Assembly: GCF_030209475.1 (NCBI RefSeq)
Contig: NZ_JARVRW010000012.1
Span: 1 to 64,000 of the forward strand
Direction of reading: 5' to 3'
Length of the DNA stretch: 64,000 nucleotides
From: Microbacterium sp. lyk4-40-TSB-66
GTDB lineage: Bacteria; Actinomycetota; Actinomycetes; Actinomycetales; Microbacteriaceae
The translations under genes were made by a program, and so were the position numbers. Shown here one piece after another: positions 43,371 through 53,724 of the stretch (within the stretch, counting starts at the first letter, position 1; every line of letters begins with the position of its first letter). The notes under the pieces are model-generated. The model made no database searches and was not told where the DNA came from. It saw only the letters and a program-made list of their open reading frames with translations.

Positions 43371-43492
43371 TCTATCGGGGGGCACCAGCATCCGCCCGGC
43401 GCGAGCGGATGCTGCGCGAATGGCGGCAGTGCCCCGCGCGGCGGACGGCCACCGACGCCTGAGGACACCGGTGCTGCAGAGATGCGCGCTGA

Positions 43493-44530
43493 TCAGTCTG
43501 CGAAGGCGCCGTAGACCTCGAGCGTGTTGGCGGCGACCTGCGCGCCCAGCTCGTCGGCGTCGACGCCCCGCTCCGCCGCGAGGAAGCGCAGCGTGACCGG
43601 GATCAGGTACGGCGCATTCGGGCGGCCGCGGTACGGCACCGGCGTCAGGAACGGGGCGTCGGTCTCGACGAGGATGCGGTCGAGCGGTGTCACGGCGAGG
43701 GCGTCGCGCAGGTTCTGCGCGTTCTTGAACGTGACGTTGCCGGCGAACGACAGGTAGTAGCCGCGATCGGCGGCGATGCGGGCCATGTCGGCATCGCCGG
43801 AGAAGCAGTGGAACACCGTCTTGTCGGGGGCGCCGACGCGCTCGAGGGTCTCGAGGACCGCGTCGTGCGCGTCACGGTCGTGGATCTGCATGGCGACCCC
43901 GTGCTTCTTCGCCAGCGCGATGTGCGCCTCGAAGGAGCGCATCTGCGCCGGGATGCCGTCGGCCTCGGTGCGGAAGAAGTCCAGGCCCGTCTCACCGATC
44001 GCCCGCACGCGGGGCTCGGCGGCGAGCTCGTCGATGACGGCGATCGCGGCATCCAGCTCGCCCGCCCGCTCGTACTCGGGAGCCTCGTTGGGGTGGATCG
44101 CGACGGCGGCGAGCACGCGCGGATGAGAGCGCGCGGCCCACGCCGACCATCGCGAGGAGTCGACGTCGCCGCCGGCCTGGACGACGCCGTGCACGCCGAC
44201 GGCCAGAGCCCGTTCGAGTTGCTCGTCGAGGGACAACCCGGTGTCACCGTCTTCGATCTCGAGGTGGGTGTGGTTGTCGTAGACCGGGATGCCGAGGGGT
44301 TCGGGTGCCGGCGGATAGCTGACGTCGCGCCGACCGTCGACACTGCGCTCGCGCACGTACTGGCTGGGGTCGCCCGCGTCGAGCGTGCCGCGAGGGCGCT
44401 CGACCGGGGTCGCGCCGGGGGCGGCGGCCACCGCGGCGGACCCTTCGACAGGCTCAGGGACCGCCGCCGGCTCAGGGACCGCCGCCAGCTCGGGGGCCGC
44501 CGCCGCCGACTCGAAAGGCACCCGCGTCAC
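43493..44530 (-). CDS. tatD: TatD-family hydrolase
   Basis: A 345-residue metal-dependent TIM-barrel nuclease (DNase/RNA 3' processing family). Seen are IPVYDNHTHLEI (HxH) near 80, AIGETGLDFF with the Glu ligand, MQIHDRDAHDAV, TVFHCFSGDADM and LVETDAPFLTPVPYRG. The catalytic part is normal, but about 70 N-terminal residues are a low-complexity extension with six-residue repeats (APELAA, VPEPAA, VPEPVEG) encoded by tandem 18-bp units and a dispersed palindrome. GTG 44530 overlaps the metG stop (GTGA). Translation might really start at a downstream codon. Confidence 0.93.
   Translation of the reverse strand: MTRVPFESAAAAPELAAVPEPAAVPEPVEGSAAVAAAPGATPVERPRGTLDAGDPSQYVRERSVDGRRDVSYPPAPEPLGIPVYDNHTHLEIEDGDTGLSLDEQLERALAVGVHGVVQAGGDVDSSRWSAWAARSHPRVLAAVAIHPNEAPEYERAGELDAAIAVIDELAAEPRVRAIGETGLDFFRTEADGIPAQMRSFEAHIALAKKHGVAMQIHDRDAHDAVLETLERVGAPDKTVFHCFSGDADMARIAADRGYYLSFAGNVTFKNAQNLRDALAVTPLDRILVETDAPFLTPVPYRGRPNAPYLIPVTLRFLAAERGVDADELGAQVAANTLEVYGAFAD
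44439..44461. repeat. Dispersed 23-bp palindrome, copy 3 (inside tatD)
   Basis: On the minus strand GTCCCTGAGCCTGTCGAAGG then GTC, read in frame as VPEPVEG within the tatD N-terminal extension. It is contiguous with the 18-bp tandem repeat. Confidence 0.85.
44451..44504. repeat. Three tandem 18-bp units in the tatD 5' region
   Basis: GGCTCAGGGACCGCCGCC occurs twice in direct succession, followed by a diverged AGCTCGGGGGCCGCCGCC. The first unit begins within the 23-bp palindrome, suggesting that palindrome sequence was duplicated in place. Confidence 0.8.
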
Positions 44531-46101
44531 GCCTGCTCGACGCGCGGGAACAGCGGGGTGAGGACGGTGACCTTCGCTCCGGCGCTGAGCGCGCCCCACT
44601 CCCCCGCCTCGCGGAGCGGCTGGTCGACGAGCGGCCCGAGACCCTCGGCCGCCCCGAGGGCGCTCCACAGCTTCTCGGTCGAACTCGGCATGACCGGCGA
44701 CAGCAGTACCGCGAGGGCGCGCAGGCCCTCGGCCGCGGTGTAGAGCACGGTGCCGAGGCGCTCGCGCTGGGTCTCGTCCTTGGCGAGTGCCCACGGCTCG
44801 TTCTCGGTGATGTAGCCGTTGAGGGCGTCGACGATCGTCCAGATGGCGGCGATGGCCTCGTCGATGCGGAAGCGCTCGACGGCGGCGTCGGCGGCCGCCG
44901 CGGCATCCGCCACCGTCTTCTGGATCGCCAGGTCGACCTCGGCGTAGGCGCCGGCCGACGGCACGACCCCGTCGAAGTACTTCTCGATCATCGCGACGCT
45001 GCGCGACGCGAGGTTGCCGAAACCGTTGGCGAGCTCGGCCTGGTAGCGGGCGGACAGGTCTTCCCACGAGAAGGACCCGTCCTGCCCGAAGGCGATGGCC
45101 GAGAGGAAGTAGAAACGGTACGCGTCGGAGCCGAAGACGTCGGTGATCTCGGTGGGCGCGATGCCGGTGAGCTTCGACTTCGACATCTTCTCGCCGCCGA
45201 CGAGCAGCCACCCGTGTGCAAAGACGCCGCGGGGGACGTCGAGACCGGCGGCCATGAGCATGGCCGGCCAGATGACGGCGTGGAAGCGCAGGATGTCTTT
45301 GCCGACCACATGGAACGCCGGCCAGCGGCGGGCGAACTGCTCGGGGTCGTTGCCGTAGCCGACGGCGGTGGCGTAGTTGAGCAGCGCGTCGACCCACACG
45401 TAGATGACGTGCGAGGAGTCCCACGGCACCGTGATGCCCCAGTCGAACGCCGAGCGCGAGATCGAGAGGTCTTTCAGGCCGCTGCGCACGAACGAGACGA
45501 CCTCGTTGCGCGCCGACTCGGGGCGCACGAAGTCGGGCTCGGTCTTGTACAGCTCGAGCAGACGGTCCTGGAACTCGCTGAGCTTGAAGAAGTAGTTCTT
45601 CTCCTGCAGCAGTTCGAGGGGCTTCGAGTGGATCGCGCAGACCTTGAGACCCTCGAAGGGGCCGGTGCCGTCGACGATCTCGGCCTCGGGCTTGAACTCT
45701 TCGCAGCCGACGCAGTACAGCGCCTCGTATTCGCCCGCGTAGATGTAGCCGCGGTCGAACAGCGCCTGCACGAACTGCTGCACGCGCTCCTCGTGGCGCG
45801 GCTGAGTCGTGCGGATGAAGTCGTCGTTGGCGACGTCGAGCGTCTCGAGGAGCGGGAACCACGACTCGGTGACGAGCTTGTCGACCCATTCCTGCGGCGT
45901 GACGTTGTTCGCGGCCGCCGCGCGCAGCATCTTCTGGCCGTGCTCGTCGGTGCCCGTCAGCATCCAGGTGTCATCGCCCGCCTGGCGGTGCCAGCGCGCG
46001 AGCGTGTCGACGGCGACCGTCGTGTACCCGTGCCCGATGTGGGGCAGATCGCTGGGGTAGTAGATCGGCGTCGTGATGTAGAAGGATCGGCCGGAAGTCA
46101 C
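44527..46101 (-). CDS. metG: Methionyl-tRNA synthetase
   Basis: Charges tRNA-Met. The 524-residue class I enzyme shows PIYYPSDLPHIGHGYTTVAVD (HIGH motif near 22), TGTDEHGQKMLRAA, the zinc-knuckle-like YCVGCEEFKPEAEI, WVDALLNYATAVGYG, GWLLVGGEKMSKSK (KMSKS near 300) and a helical anticodon-binding domain. It has no C-terminal tRNA-binding EMAP domain. GTG 46101 lies 6 nt after TAGAAT on the minus strand without a Shine-Dalgarno, so it is probably leaderless. It overlaps tatD downstream. Confidence 0.97.
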   Translation of the reverse strand: MTSGRSFYITTPIYYPSDLPHIGHGYTTVAVDTLARWHRQAGDDTWMLTGTDEHGQKMLRAAAANNVTPQEWVDKLVTESWFPLLETLDVANDDFIRTTQPRHEERVQQFVQALFDRGYIYAGEYEALYCVGCEEFKPEAEIVDGTGPFEGLKVCAIHSKPLELLQEKNYFFKLSEFQDRLLELYKTEPDFVRPESARNEVVSFVRSGLKDLSISRSAFDWGITVPWDSSHVIYVWVDALLNYATAVGYGNDPEQFARRWPAFHVVGKDILRFHAVIWPAMLMAAGLDVPRGVFAHGWLLVGGEKMSKSKLTGIAPTEITDVFGSDAYRFYFLSAIAFGQDGSFSWEDLSARYQAELANGFGNLASRSVAMIEKYFDGVVPSAGAYAEVDLAIQKTVADAAAAADAAVERFRIDEAIAAIWTIVDALNGYITENEPWALAKDETQRERLGTVLYTAAEGLRALAVLLSPVMPSSTEKLWSALGAAEGLGPLVDQPLREAGEWGALSAGAKVTVLTPLFPRVEQA

Positions 46102-46107
46102 TCGGAG

Positions 46108-46113
46108 ATTCTA
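46108..46113 (-). promoter_or_regulatory. -10 box for leaderless metG
   Basis: TAGAAT on the minus strand, CTCCGA, then GTG. This is one of the best matches to the TANNNT-N6-start pattern in the window. Confidence 0.65.
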
Positions 46114-46162
46114 CGCAGGGGGCACCGACACGGCCGACCGTGTGACAGCCCGACCGCAGGCG

Positions 46163-46981
46163 TCAGCGTTTGACGGCCAGCCCCGCCTGGTAGAGCTCTC
46201 GCGAGGAATGACCGGTCTGCGACGCCACTTCGGCGGCCGCCTCCTTGAGCCGCGTCCCGCCGCGCACGAGCTCGAGCACCTGGGTGACGGCATCCGGGAA
46301 CGCGACCCCACGGGCCTCGGCGCCGCCCACGACGATCGCGATCTCACCGCGGACGCCCTCGGCGGCCCACGCGGCGAGTTCGGCGAGGGTGCCCCGCTTG
46401 ACCTCCTCGTAGAGCTTCGTCAGCTCGCGGCACACGGCCGCGGGGCGATCGGCGCCGAACGCCGCGGCGAGGTCGTCGAGGGTGGATGCCAACCGCGACG
46501 GCGACTCGAAGAAGACCAGGGTGCGCTCCTCCGACGCGAGCTGCGCGAACGCCCTCCGACGCTCGCCCGGCTTACGGCGCGGGAACCCCTCGAAGGCGAA
46601 GCGGTCGGTGGGAAGACCTGCGACGGCGAGCGCGGTGACCACGGCGCTCGGACCGGGGAGCGCCGTGACGGTGACGCCCGCCGCGGCGGCCGCGGCGACG
46701 AGACCGAACCCGGGGTCGCTGACGGTGGGCATGCCGGCGTCGCTGAGCACGAGCAGGTCATCGTGGCGCGCGAGCTCGACGAGTTCGGCGGCGCGCTCCT
46801 TCTCGTTGTGGTCGTGCAGGGCGATCAGCCGCGGGCGGTTCTCGACGCCGAGCCCCGCCAGCAGGCGTTGGGTGGTGCGGGTGTCTTCGGCGGCGACGAC
46901 GCGGGCGTTCTCGAGCGCTTCGACCAGACGTTTCGAGGCGTCACCGAGGTTGCCGATCGGCGTCGCCGCGAGGATGATCAC
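46163..46981 (-). CDS. rsmI: 16S rRNA (cytidine1402-2'-O)-methyltransferase
   Basis: RsmI methylates C1402 in the ribosomal decoding centre. The 272-residue tetrapyrrole-methylase-fold protein begins MIILAATPIGNLGDASKRL, followed by VVAAEDTRTTQRLL, LLVLSDAGMPTVSDPG, VTALPGPSAVVTAL, FEGFPRRKPGERR and VCRELTKLYEEVKRGTL, all family signatures. GTG 46981 is 6 nt after TAAGGT on the minus strand, with no Shine-Dalgarno. It is divergent from pmt with only 23 bp between the start codons. Confidence 0.96.
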   Translation of the reverse strand: MIILAATPIGNLGDASKRLVEALENARVVAAEDTRTTQRLLAGLGVENRPRLIALHDHNEKERAAELVELARHDDLLVLSDAGMPTVSDPGFGLVAAAAAAGVTVTALPGPSAVVTALAVAGLPTDRFAFEGFPRRKPGERRRAFAQLASEERTLVFFESPSRLASTLDDLAAAFGADRPAAVCRELTKLYEEVKRGTLAELAAWAAEGVRGEIAIVVGGAEARGVAFPDAVTQVLELVRGGTRLKEAAAEVASQTGHSSRELYQAGLAVKR

Positions 46982-46987
46982 CGCCCC

Positions 46988-46997
46988 ACCTTATGCT
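46988..46997. promoter_or_regulatory. Overlapping divergent -10 boxes for rsmI and pmt
   Basis: TAAGGT (minus, 46993-46988) is 6 nt from the rsmI GTG, and TATGCT (plus, 46992-46997) is 7 nt from the pmt GTG. The two hexamers share bases 46992-46993, so both promoters could not be occupied at once. Confidence 0.6.
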
Positions 46998-47004
46998 GGG
47001 GCGC

Positions 47005-48576
47005 GTGAGCACCGCTGTCCCCTCTCTGCGTCCCGAGGCGGAGCGCACGCGCCTCGATCATTGGCGCGACGTGCTGATCGGCGACCCCCGAGGCGTGCGA
47101 CTGTGGCGCTGGCTGGCGCCGGCGCTCGTGACGATCGTCGCCGGCGTGCTGCGTCTGTTCGACGTCGGCACACCGCATGCGCTGGTGTTCGACGAGACGT
47201 ATTACGTGAAGGACTCGTGGAGCCAGTGGGTGCTCGGCTACCCGTCGACGTGGCCCGAGAACGCCGATGCCGGCTTCATCGCCGGCGACACCGACATCTT
47301 CACCGGCGTGGGCAGCTATGTGGTGCACCCGCCCCTCGGACGCATCCTCATCGGTGCCGGCATGGCGCTGCTCGGCCCCGACTCGGCCACGGGCTGGCGG
47401 CTGTCGGCCGTCGTCTTCGGCACGGCCACCGTGCTGCTGGTCTACCTGCTCGCACACAACCTCACCCGCTCGATCACGTTCTCCACCGTGGCATCCGGTC
47501 TCATCGCGATCGACGGCCTGAGCATCGTCCTCAGCCGCACCTCGCTGCTCGACGTGTTCCTGACGTTCTTCATCGTGCTGGCGTTCTGGTTCGTCGCCCT
47601 CGATCACAAACGCACGGGCGACCGCCTCGACGCCGCGATGGACGAACTCCCCGGCACCACCCACAACTGGGGGCCCCTGCTATGGGACCGCCCGTGGCTA
47701 CTGGCGGCGGGCGCCGCCGCCGGCGCCGCCACCGCCGTGAAGTGGTCGGGGCTGTATCTGATCGCCGCGATCGGCATCTACGTCGTCGTCACCGATGCGC
47801 TGGCGCGCCGCCGCGTCGGGATCGTCCAATGGCCGATGGATGCCGTGCGGCAGGGTCTGATCTCGTTCGTGCTCATCGTTCCCGTGTCGCTGGTCGTGTA
47901 CCTGACGAGCTGGTCGGGCTGGCTGTTCACCACCGGCGGCTACATGCGCAGCAGTGAGGCACTGGGCACCGGTCTGCTGTCGTTCCTTCCCGTGCCGTTG
48001 CAGAACCTGTGGGCGTACCACGTGTCGATGTACGGCTTCCATGTCGGCCTCGTCACCCCGCACAGCTACGCCAGTCCCGCCTGGCAGTGGCCGTTCCTGA
48101 TCCGCCCCACCTCGATGTACTGGCATCAGGACGACTTCGGAGTCAACGGCTGCGGCCTGCCGAACGGCTGCACCGAGGCGATCTCGAGCAACGCGAACCC
48201 GCTGATCTGGTGGGCCGGCATCGCGGCGGCCGTGTATCTGCTGGTGCGCTTCGTGATGGTGCGGGATTGGCGCCACGCGCTGGTGCTGACGGGCTTGGCC
48301 GCCACCTATCTCCCGTGGCTGATGTACCCCGAGCGCACGATCTTCCAGTTCTACACGGTGGCCATGATGCCCTTCCTCGTCCTCGCGATCGCTTTCGCGC
48401 TGCAGGATGCCACCCGGGGTGTGTGGCGGCTCTCCCGCACCCACGCGCAGGTGATCGTCGTGGTCTTCCTCGTCGTGTGCGTCGGCATATCGGCGTTCTG
48501 GTACCCGGTGTGGGCGGGCCTTCCCGTCTCGTACGAGTTCTGGCGGCTGCACAACTGGCTGCCCAGCTGGATCTGA
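47005..48576 (+). CDS. pmt: Dolichyl-phosphate-mannose-protein mannosyltransferase (GT39)
   Basis: A 523-residue polytopic membrane enzyme that O-mannosylates secreted proteins using polyprenyl-phosphate mannose. The first luminal loop has the catalytic FDETYYVKD near 58-66 and a conserved VVHPPLGRILIGAG. Later segments GWRLSAVVFGTATVLLVYLL, SRTSLLDVFLTFF, AVKWSGLYLI and YPERTIFQFYTVAMMPF are typical of the actinobacterial PMT. GTG 47005 is preferred to an upstream ATG at 46993 because the latter would overlap the -10 box. The protein then starts MSTAVPSLRPEAERTRLDHW. It is paired with rsmI as in mycobacteria. Confidence 0.95.
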   Translation: MSTAVPSLRPEAERTRLDHWRDVLIGDPRGVRLWRWLAPALVTIVAGVLRLFDVGTPHALVFDETYYVKDSWSQWVLGYPSTWPENADAGFIAGDTDIFTGVGSYVVHPPLGRILIGAGMALLGPDSATGWRLSAVVFGTATVLLVYLLAHNLTRSITFSTVASGLIAIDGLSIVLSRTSLLDVFLTFFIVLAFWFVALDHKRTGDRLDAAMDELPGTTHNWGPLLWDRPWLLAAGAAAGAATAVKWSGLYLIAAIGIYVVVTDALARRRVGIVQWPMDAVRQGLISFVLIVPVSLVVYLTSWSGWLFTTGGYMRSSEALGTGLLSFLPVPLQNLWAYHVSMYGFHVGLVTPHSYASPAWQWPFLIRPTSMYWHQDDFGVNGCGLPNGCTEAISSNANPLIWWAGIAAAVYLLVRFVMVRDWRHALVLTGLAATYLPWLMYPERTIFQFYTVAMMPFLVLAIAFALQDATRGVWRLSRTHAQVIVVVFLVVCVGISAFWYPVWAGLPVSYEFWRLHNWLPSWI

Positions 48577-48577
48577 C

Positions 48578-49339
48578 GTGTCACGCGGCGACGACTGGCT
48601 GCACGACCCGCGGCCGATCCAGCGCGTCAAGGTGTTCCGCGATGCCCCGATCGACCCCGGTGCGTGGCCGGCCGACATCGCCGCCGTCGCCCACTTCCTC
48701 GACGTCGCGCAGGCCGACGGCTGGGAGTTCGGCGCGGGGGTGACCTTCCTCGTCGGCGAGAACGGCTCGGGGAAGTCGACGCTGATCGAGGGGATCGCCG
48801 AGGCCTACGGCCTGCCCGCCGAGGGCGGATCGAGCAACGGCGGCGGCGAGACCCGTCGCACCGAGAGCCCGCTGGGTGAGTGGCTGCGGATCGAGCGGAG
48901 TCCGCGGGCCCCGCGGTTCGGCTTCTTCCTGCGCGCCGAGACCATGCACGGGTACTACTCGTGGCGCGACGACCTCCCCGACGCGCCGCCGAGCCTTCAC
49001 CCGATGAGCCACGGCGAGTCCTTCAACGCCCTGCTCGACCAGGCGCTCGACCACCCGCATTACGTCGCGGGACTCGCGTGCCTCGACGAGCCCGAGGCGG
49101 CGCTGTCGTTCTCGTCGACCCTGCGCTGGTTGGCATCGCTGGACCGCATGCGCTCGCGCGGCACCCAGGTGATCTGCGCCACCCACTCCCCCGTGCTGGC
49201 GGCGCTGCCGGGTGCGACGATCCTCGAACTCGGCGAGTGGGGCATTCGCGAGAGCGCGTGGGAGGACCTCGAGGTGGTGCGGCTGCAGCGCGGGTTCCTG
49301 GAGGCGCCGGGGCGGTATCTGCGGCATCTGCTGGACTGA
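48578..49339 (+). CDS. AAA-family ATPase, ABC-like
   Basis: A 253-residue stand-alone ATPase. Walker A GENGSGKST is near 60-68, the signature-like MSHGESFNALLDQAL (cf. LSGGE) near 143, Walker B CLDEPEAALSF near 166, and the switch ICATHSPVLAALPGA near 196-210. The DEPEAAL...THSP arrangement is that of the SMC/RecF-like AAA_23/AAA_15 group. The N-terminus (RPIQRVKVFRDAPIDPGAWP) suits proteins that act alone in the cytosol. The target is unknown. The GTG start is 1 nt after the pmt stop, so it is co-transcribed. Confidence 0.9.
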   Translation: MSRGDDWLHDPRPIQRVKVFRDAPIDPGAWPADIAAVAHFLDVAQADGWEFGAGVTFLVGENGSGKSTLIEGIAEAYGLPAEGGSSNGGGETRRTESPLGEWLRIERSPRAPRFGFFLRAETMHGYYSWRDDLPDAPPSLHPMSHGESFNALLDQALDHPHYVAGLACLDEPEAALSFSSTLRWLASLDRMRSRGTQVICATHSPVLAALPGATILELGEWGIRESAWEDLEVVRLQRGFLEAPGRYLRHLLD

Positions 49340-49594
49340 CGGCGGCGCGGCGGGGCGGCCTCCGGACGGCCGCGGGCGCCCATGGCCGGCCACGCACCGC
49401 CGTGGGCGCCACGATGCTCGCAAAGTTGCATGATGCTCGCAGCGGTGCGGGCGAAACGTGCGAGGAAAGAGCGGAACTGCGAGGTTCGAGCGGCGTCGAC
49501 CGGATCGGTCGGTCAGACGCGTCTGTCGACGCCGACGTCAAGAGGCCCGATCCGGCGACCCCGCCCCGTCGCGCCCGCCGATCCGGTCAGCGCG
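49340..49594. other. 255-bp convergent intergenic region
   Basis: No gene or strong terminator is visible. ATGCTCGCA occurs twice (near 49411 and 49433) and AACTGCGAGGTTCG near 49475 resembles the AGGTTG-type repeat core seen at 43 kb. Confidence 0.4.
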
Positions 49595-51412
49595 TCAAAC
49601 CAGCGCAGCCGGGTCCGTCGTCGGCAAGGCGCATGTGAACGCGCGGCAGTCGTACGCCGTCGCCTCGCCGGTGGACGAGTCCTTGCCCGCGAACAGCTCG
49701 AAGCCCGCGGCGGCGAACGCCCGGGCCTGCGCGGGTGAGACCACCGCGACGACGTCGGCGGCGACCCGGCGCGCGGCCTCGGCGATCTCGGCGTCGCGCT
49801 CGCCCACCACGACGACCTGCCGGGGCGCGGTGGCCAGACCCGCCGCGACCTCCAGGATGGCCCCGTGCGCGAGGGGCGTCGACAGCGCGACCTCGGCTGC
49901 GGCGCGCACGAGCGTCTCGGCCGCGGCGCGGTAGCGCTCGCCCGCGCCCAGACGCCAGAGGTCGAGCGCCGCGGCGGCGAACACCGACGGCCCCGAGGGC
50001 GACGCGCCGTCGCTGGGCACGCCGTGCGGCTGCATGCCCTGCGCGACGAGCACGGGGTCGCCCCCGCCGGGCGGATGGATGCCGTCGTCACCGAGGCACT
50101 GCTCGACGAGGGACCGCGCGCGCTCGGCGTAGACGACTTCGCCGGTGGCCCGCGCGAGGGCGAGCAGACCCCGGGCGAGTCCGCCGTAGTCCTCCAGCGT
50201 CGCGGGGGCGGCGGAGCGGATCTCGTCGAGCGATGCGCGGCGGAGCGTGCCGTCGTCGGCGACGTTGCTCTCGAGCACCGCGTCGGCCGCCCAGCGCGCG
50301 GCCTCCAGGAAGCGGGGGTCGGTGCGGGTGCCGGCGGCGGCGAGGGCGGCGATGGCGTGACCGTTCCAGCCGGTGACGACCTTGGCGTCGAGGGCGGGGG
50401 GCGTCAGGGCGGAACGGTCGATCGCACGGTAGTACCCGCCCTCGGAGCGCCGCCCGTCGACGACCGACTCCGAGTCTTGCGCGGCGGCGATCCCGCCCGA
50501 GGGCAGCTGCAGCACATCCACGAGGAATCGTGCGGCGTCGGTGGCGGCCGCCTCGTCGCCCGCGGCGAGTGCCACCTCGACGAGGCCCGCGTTGTCGGTG
50601 AGCATGCGCTCGTAGTGCGGGACACTCCAATCGCGGCGGGTGGCGTAGCGGAAGAAACCGCCCTCGACCGCGTCGTGGAGGTCGGACGCCACCATGGCGG
50701 AGAGGGCACGGGATGCCACGGCGGCGGCATCCGGGGCGTCGGAGGTCAGGGCGGGGTGCTGCAGGAAGCGCAGCACAGGGGTGTTCGGGAACTTGGGCGT
50801 CTCGAACGCGGGGCCCGCGGCGAAGCCGGCGTACTCGCGGTCCTCGCGGGCGACGATCGTGCGCGCCGCGGCGGCGAGCCGATCGACGGTCGGGGACGCG
50901 TCGGCCGGGGCGGTCTCCGCGGCCGCGAGTGCGTCACGGAGGGATGCGCCCGTGGCATCCACGTCGGTGCGGCGTTCGGTCCACGCCTCGCGCACCGCGG
51001 CCAGCACCTGGCGGAACGAGGGCTGCGGAGGGCGCGGCGTCGGCGGGAAGTAGGTGCCGGCGTAGAACACGCGCCCCTCGGGGCTGACGAACACCGTGAG
51101 GGGCCAGCCGAGGTGCGGAGTGAACGCGGATGCGGCGTCGAGGTAGGCGGCGTCGACGTCGGGATGCTCTTCGCGGTCGACCTTGATCGAGACGAAGCCG
51201 TCGTTCAGGAGGCCGGCGGTCTCGACGTCCTGGAAGGACTCGCGCGCCATCACGTGGCACCAGTGACAGGTGCTGTAGCCGATCGAGACCATCACGGGAA
51301 CGTCTCGCTCAGCTGCGAGCGCGAACGCCTCGGCCCCCCACGGGAACCACGCGACGGGGTTGTCGGCGTGGGCCCGCAGGTAGGGGCTCGAGGCGTTCGC
51401 GAGGCGGTTCAT
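49595..51412 (-). CDS. Thioredoxin domain-containing protein (DUF255/YyaL type)
   Basis: A 605-residue protein of the DUF255/spermatogenesis-associated protein 20 family. An N-terminal thioredoxin-like domain reads [40 protein letters not shown], then [14 protein letters not shown] with a CxxC pair near 49-52, and [22 protein letters not shown] long alpha/alpha-toroid domain (about 200-605) follows with [21 protein letters not shown] and [13 protein letters not shown]. The biochemical role is not established. It stands 24 nt upstream of nothing on its strand and follows the aldo/keto reductase gene by 24 nt, so the two may share an operon. Confidence 0.93.
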   Translation of the reverse strand: MNRLANASSPYLRAHADNPVAWFPWGAEAFALAAERDVPVMVSIGYSTCHWCHVMARESFQDVETAGLLNDGFVSIKVDREEHPDVDAAYLDAASAFTPHLGWPLTVFVSPEGRVFYAGTYFPPTPRPPQPSFRQVLAAVREAWTERRTDVDATGASLRDALAAAETAPADASPTVDRLAAAARTIVAREDREYAGFAAGPAFETPKFPNTPVLRFLQHPALTSDAPDAAAVASRALSAMVASDLHDAVEGGFFRYATRRDWSVPHYERMLTDNAGLVEVALAAGDEAAATDAARFLVDVLQLPSGGIAAAQDSESVVDGRRSEGGYYRAIDRSALTPPALDAKVVTGWNGHAIAALAAAGTRTDPRFLEAARWAADAVLESNVADDGTLRRASLDEIRSAAPATLEDYGGLARGLLALARATGEVVYAERARSLVEQCLGDDGIHPPGGGDPVLVAQGMQPHGVPSDGASPSGPSVFAAAALDLWRLGAGERYRAAAETLVRAAAEVALSTPLAHGAILEVAAGLATAPRQVVVVGERDAEIAEAARRVAADVVAVVSPAQARAFAAAGFELFAGKDSSTGEATAYDCRAFTCALPTTDPAALV

Positions 51413-51436
51413 GCGCTCCGGTCTACCGGATGTCGA

Positions 51437-52324
<888 letters not shown>

Positions 52325-53710
52325 CTACGACAGCGCAGGAGCGGATGCCGCCCGCGCGAGCGCGTCGGCGACGAGCCGCACGTTCTCGGTGACGGATCCC
52401 GCCGTCACCCGCACCCACTGCTGCGCGGGGTCGTCGGCGACGAACGGCCCGCCCGCAGCGACCGCGATCCCCTCCGCGGCGAGGTGCACGACGGCGGCGC
52501 GCTCGTCACGGACCGGCAGCCACAGGTTGATGCCGTCGGGTGCACCCACGTCGATGCCGAGGCGGCGCAGGGCCGCCGCCATGCGGTCTAGACGGTCGCG
52601 GTACAGGAGCCGGGCGGTGCGCACGGGAGCGACGGAGCGGGGGTCGGTGAGCAGTTCGAGGAGCACCGCCTGCAGCAGCCGCGACGTCCATCCGGGTCCG
52701 AGCATGCGACGGCGCACGATCCGCTCGACGATGCGGGCGGGTCCGCCGAGGGCGGCGATGCGCAGGTCGGGGCCGTGCGACTTGGAGAACCCGCGCACGT
52801 GCACCACCTGCGCGGGGATCCACCGGGCGAGGGTGACCGCGGGGGCGGTGGCGATGAGGGCGGAGTGGTCGTCTTCGATGACGGTCACCGCGCGACCGCC
52901 GGGGACGGTGAGCAGCACGTCGGCCAGGCGCCTCGCCCGCTCGACCGACATCGACACCCCCGTCGGGTTCTGCGCCCGCGTCTGCAGCACCAGCGTCGAG
53001 GGACGCTGAGCGAGCGCGCGCGCCAGGGAGGCGGGAAGGATGCCGTCGGCGTCGCTGTGAAGCGGTATCGCGATGCCCCCGGTCGCCTCCACCAGGTCGA
53101 AGATGTAGGGGAAGCCCGGGGACTCCACCGCGACCCGGTCGCCGAAACGCACGACCTGCTCGACCGTGCGGGAGATGCCGTCCAGCGCCCCGTCGACGAC
53201 GGTGAGCGCCTCGACCGTCCGCACCGGCCAGTCCTCCACCAGCGCATCGTGCAGCTCCGGCAGGACGGGCAGGTCGTGGTACCGGCCGGTGTCGGCCCGC
53301 GGACGCGCACGCGAGAGGGCCCGCTCTATCGAGGGCAGCATCGCGGGGTCGGGCGTGCCGAGCGAGAGGTCGAGACGGATGCCGTGGGCTCCCCGCCCGC
53401 CGAGTCCGCTCGGCGCGATGACGGGCGATCCCTCGCCCGTGGACATCCCGCGGACCCGCGGACTGAGCCACTCGCGCTTCTCCGTGCGCACGAAGGTGCC
53501 GGAACGACCGCGCGAGGTGACGACTCCCGCATGGGCCAGGGCGCGCCAGGCCGCGGCGATCGTTCCGGTGGACAGACCGAGGTCGGCCGCCATCTGCCGG
53601 ACGGTCGGAAGACGCTCCCCCGGCGAGAGAGTGCCGTCGGTGACCAGACGGGCGATCTCCGCCGCCAGCCCCGCGGCGGAGCGTGATCCGAGGGCGCGGG
53701 GCGAGAGCAT
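52325..53710 (-). CDS. MocR/GabR-type regulator (GntR HTH-aminotransferase fusion)
   Basis: A 461-residue fusion. Residues about 10-75 are a GntR winged helix (GERLPTVRQMAADLGLSTGT with IAAAWRALAHAGVVTSRGRS). Residues about 105-460 are a fold-type I aminotransferase domain with the PLP lysine in VRGFSKSHGPDLRI near 308, VIEDDHSAL for the cofactor Asp, and TRAQNPTG. Such proteins usually use PLP as sensor rather than enzyme. It diverges from the ureidopropionase operon, with CGGCGAA direct repeats in the shared spacer, so it is the probable regulator. Amino-acid-like products such as beta-alanine could be effectors. Confidence 0.92.
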   Translation of the reverse strand: MLSPRALGSRSAAGLAAEIARLVTDGTLSPGERLPTVRQMAADLGLSTGTIAAAWRALAHAGVVTSRGRSGTFVRTEKREWLSPRVRGMSTGEGSPVIAPSGLGGRGAHGIRLDLSLGTPDPAMLPSIERALSRARPRADTGRYHDLPVLPELHDALVEDWPVRTVEALTVVDGALDGISRTVEQVVRFGDRVAVESPGFPYIFDLVEATGGIAIPLHSDADGILPASLARALAQRPSTLVLQTRAQNPTGVSMSVERARRLADVLLTVPGGRAVTVIEDDHSALIATAPAVTLARWIPAQVVHVRGFSKSHGPDLRIAALGGPARIVERIVRRRMLGPGWTSRLLQAVLLELLTDPRSVAPVRTARLLYRDRLDRMAAALRRLGIDVGAPDGINLWLPVRDERAAVVHLAAEGIAVAAGGPFVADDPAQQWVRVTAGSVTENVRLVADALARAASAPALS

Positions 53711-53724
53711 GCGGCTCCAATTAA

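Noticed and set aside
43106-43492. CRISPR array in the repeat-rich gap
   Set aside because: Only two exact 22-bp copies 140 bp apart, no regular spacers and no cas genes nearby.
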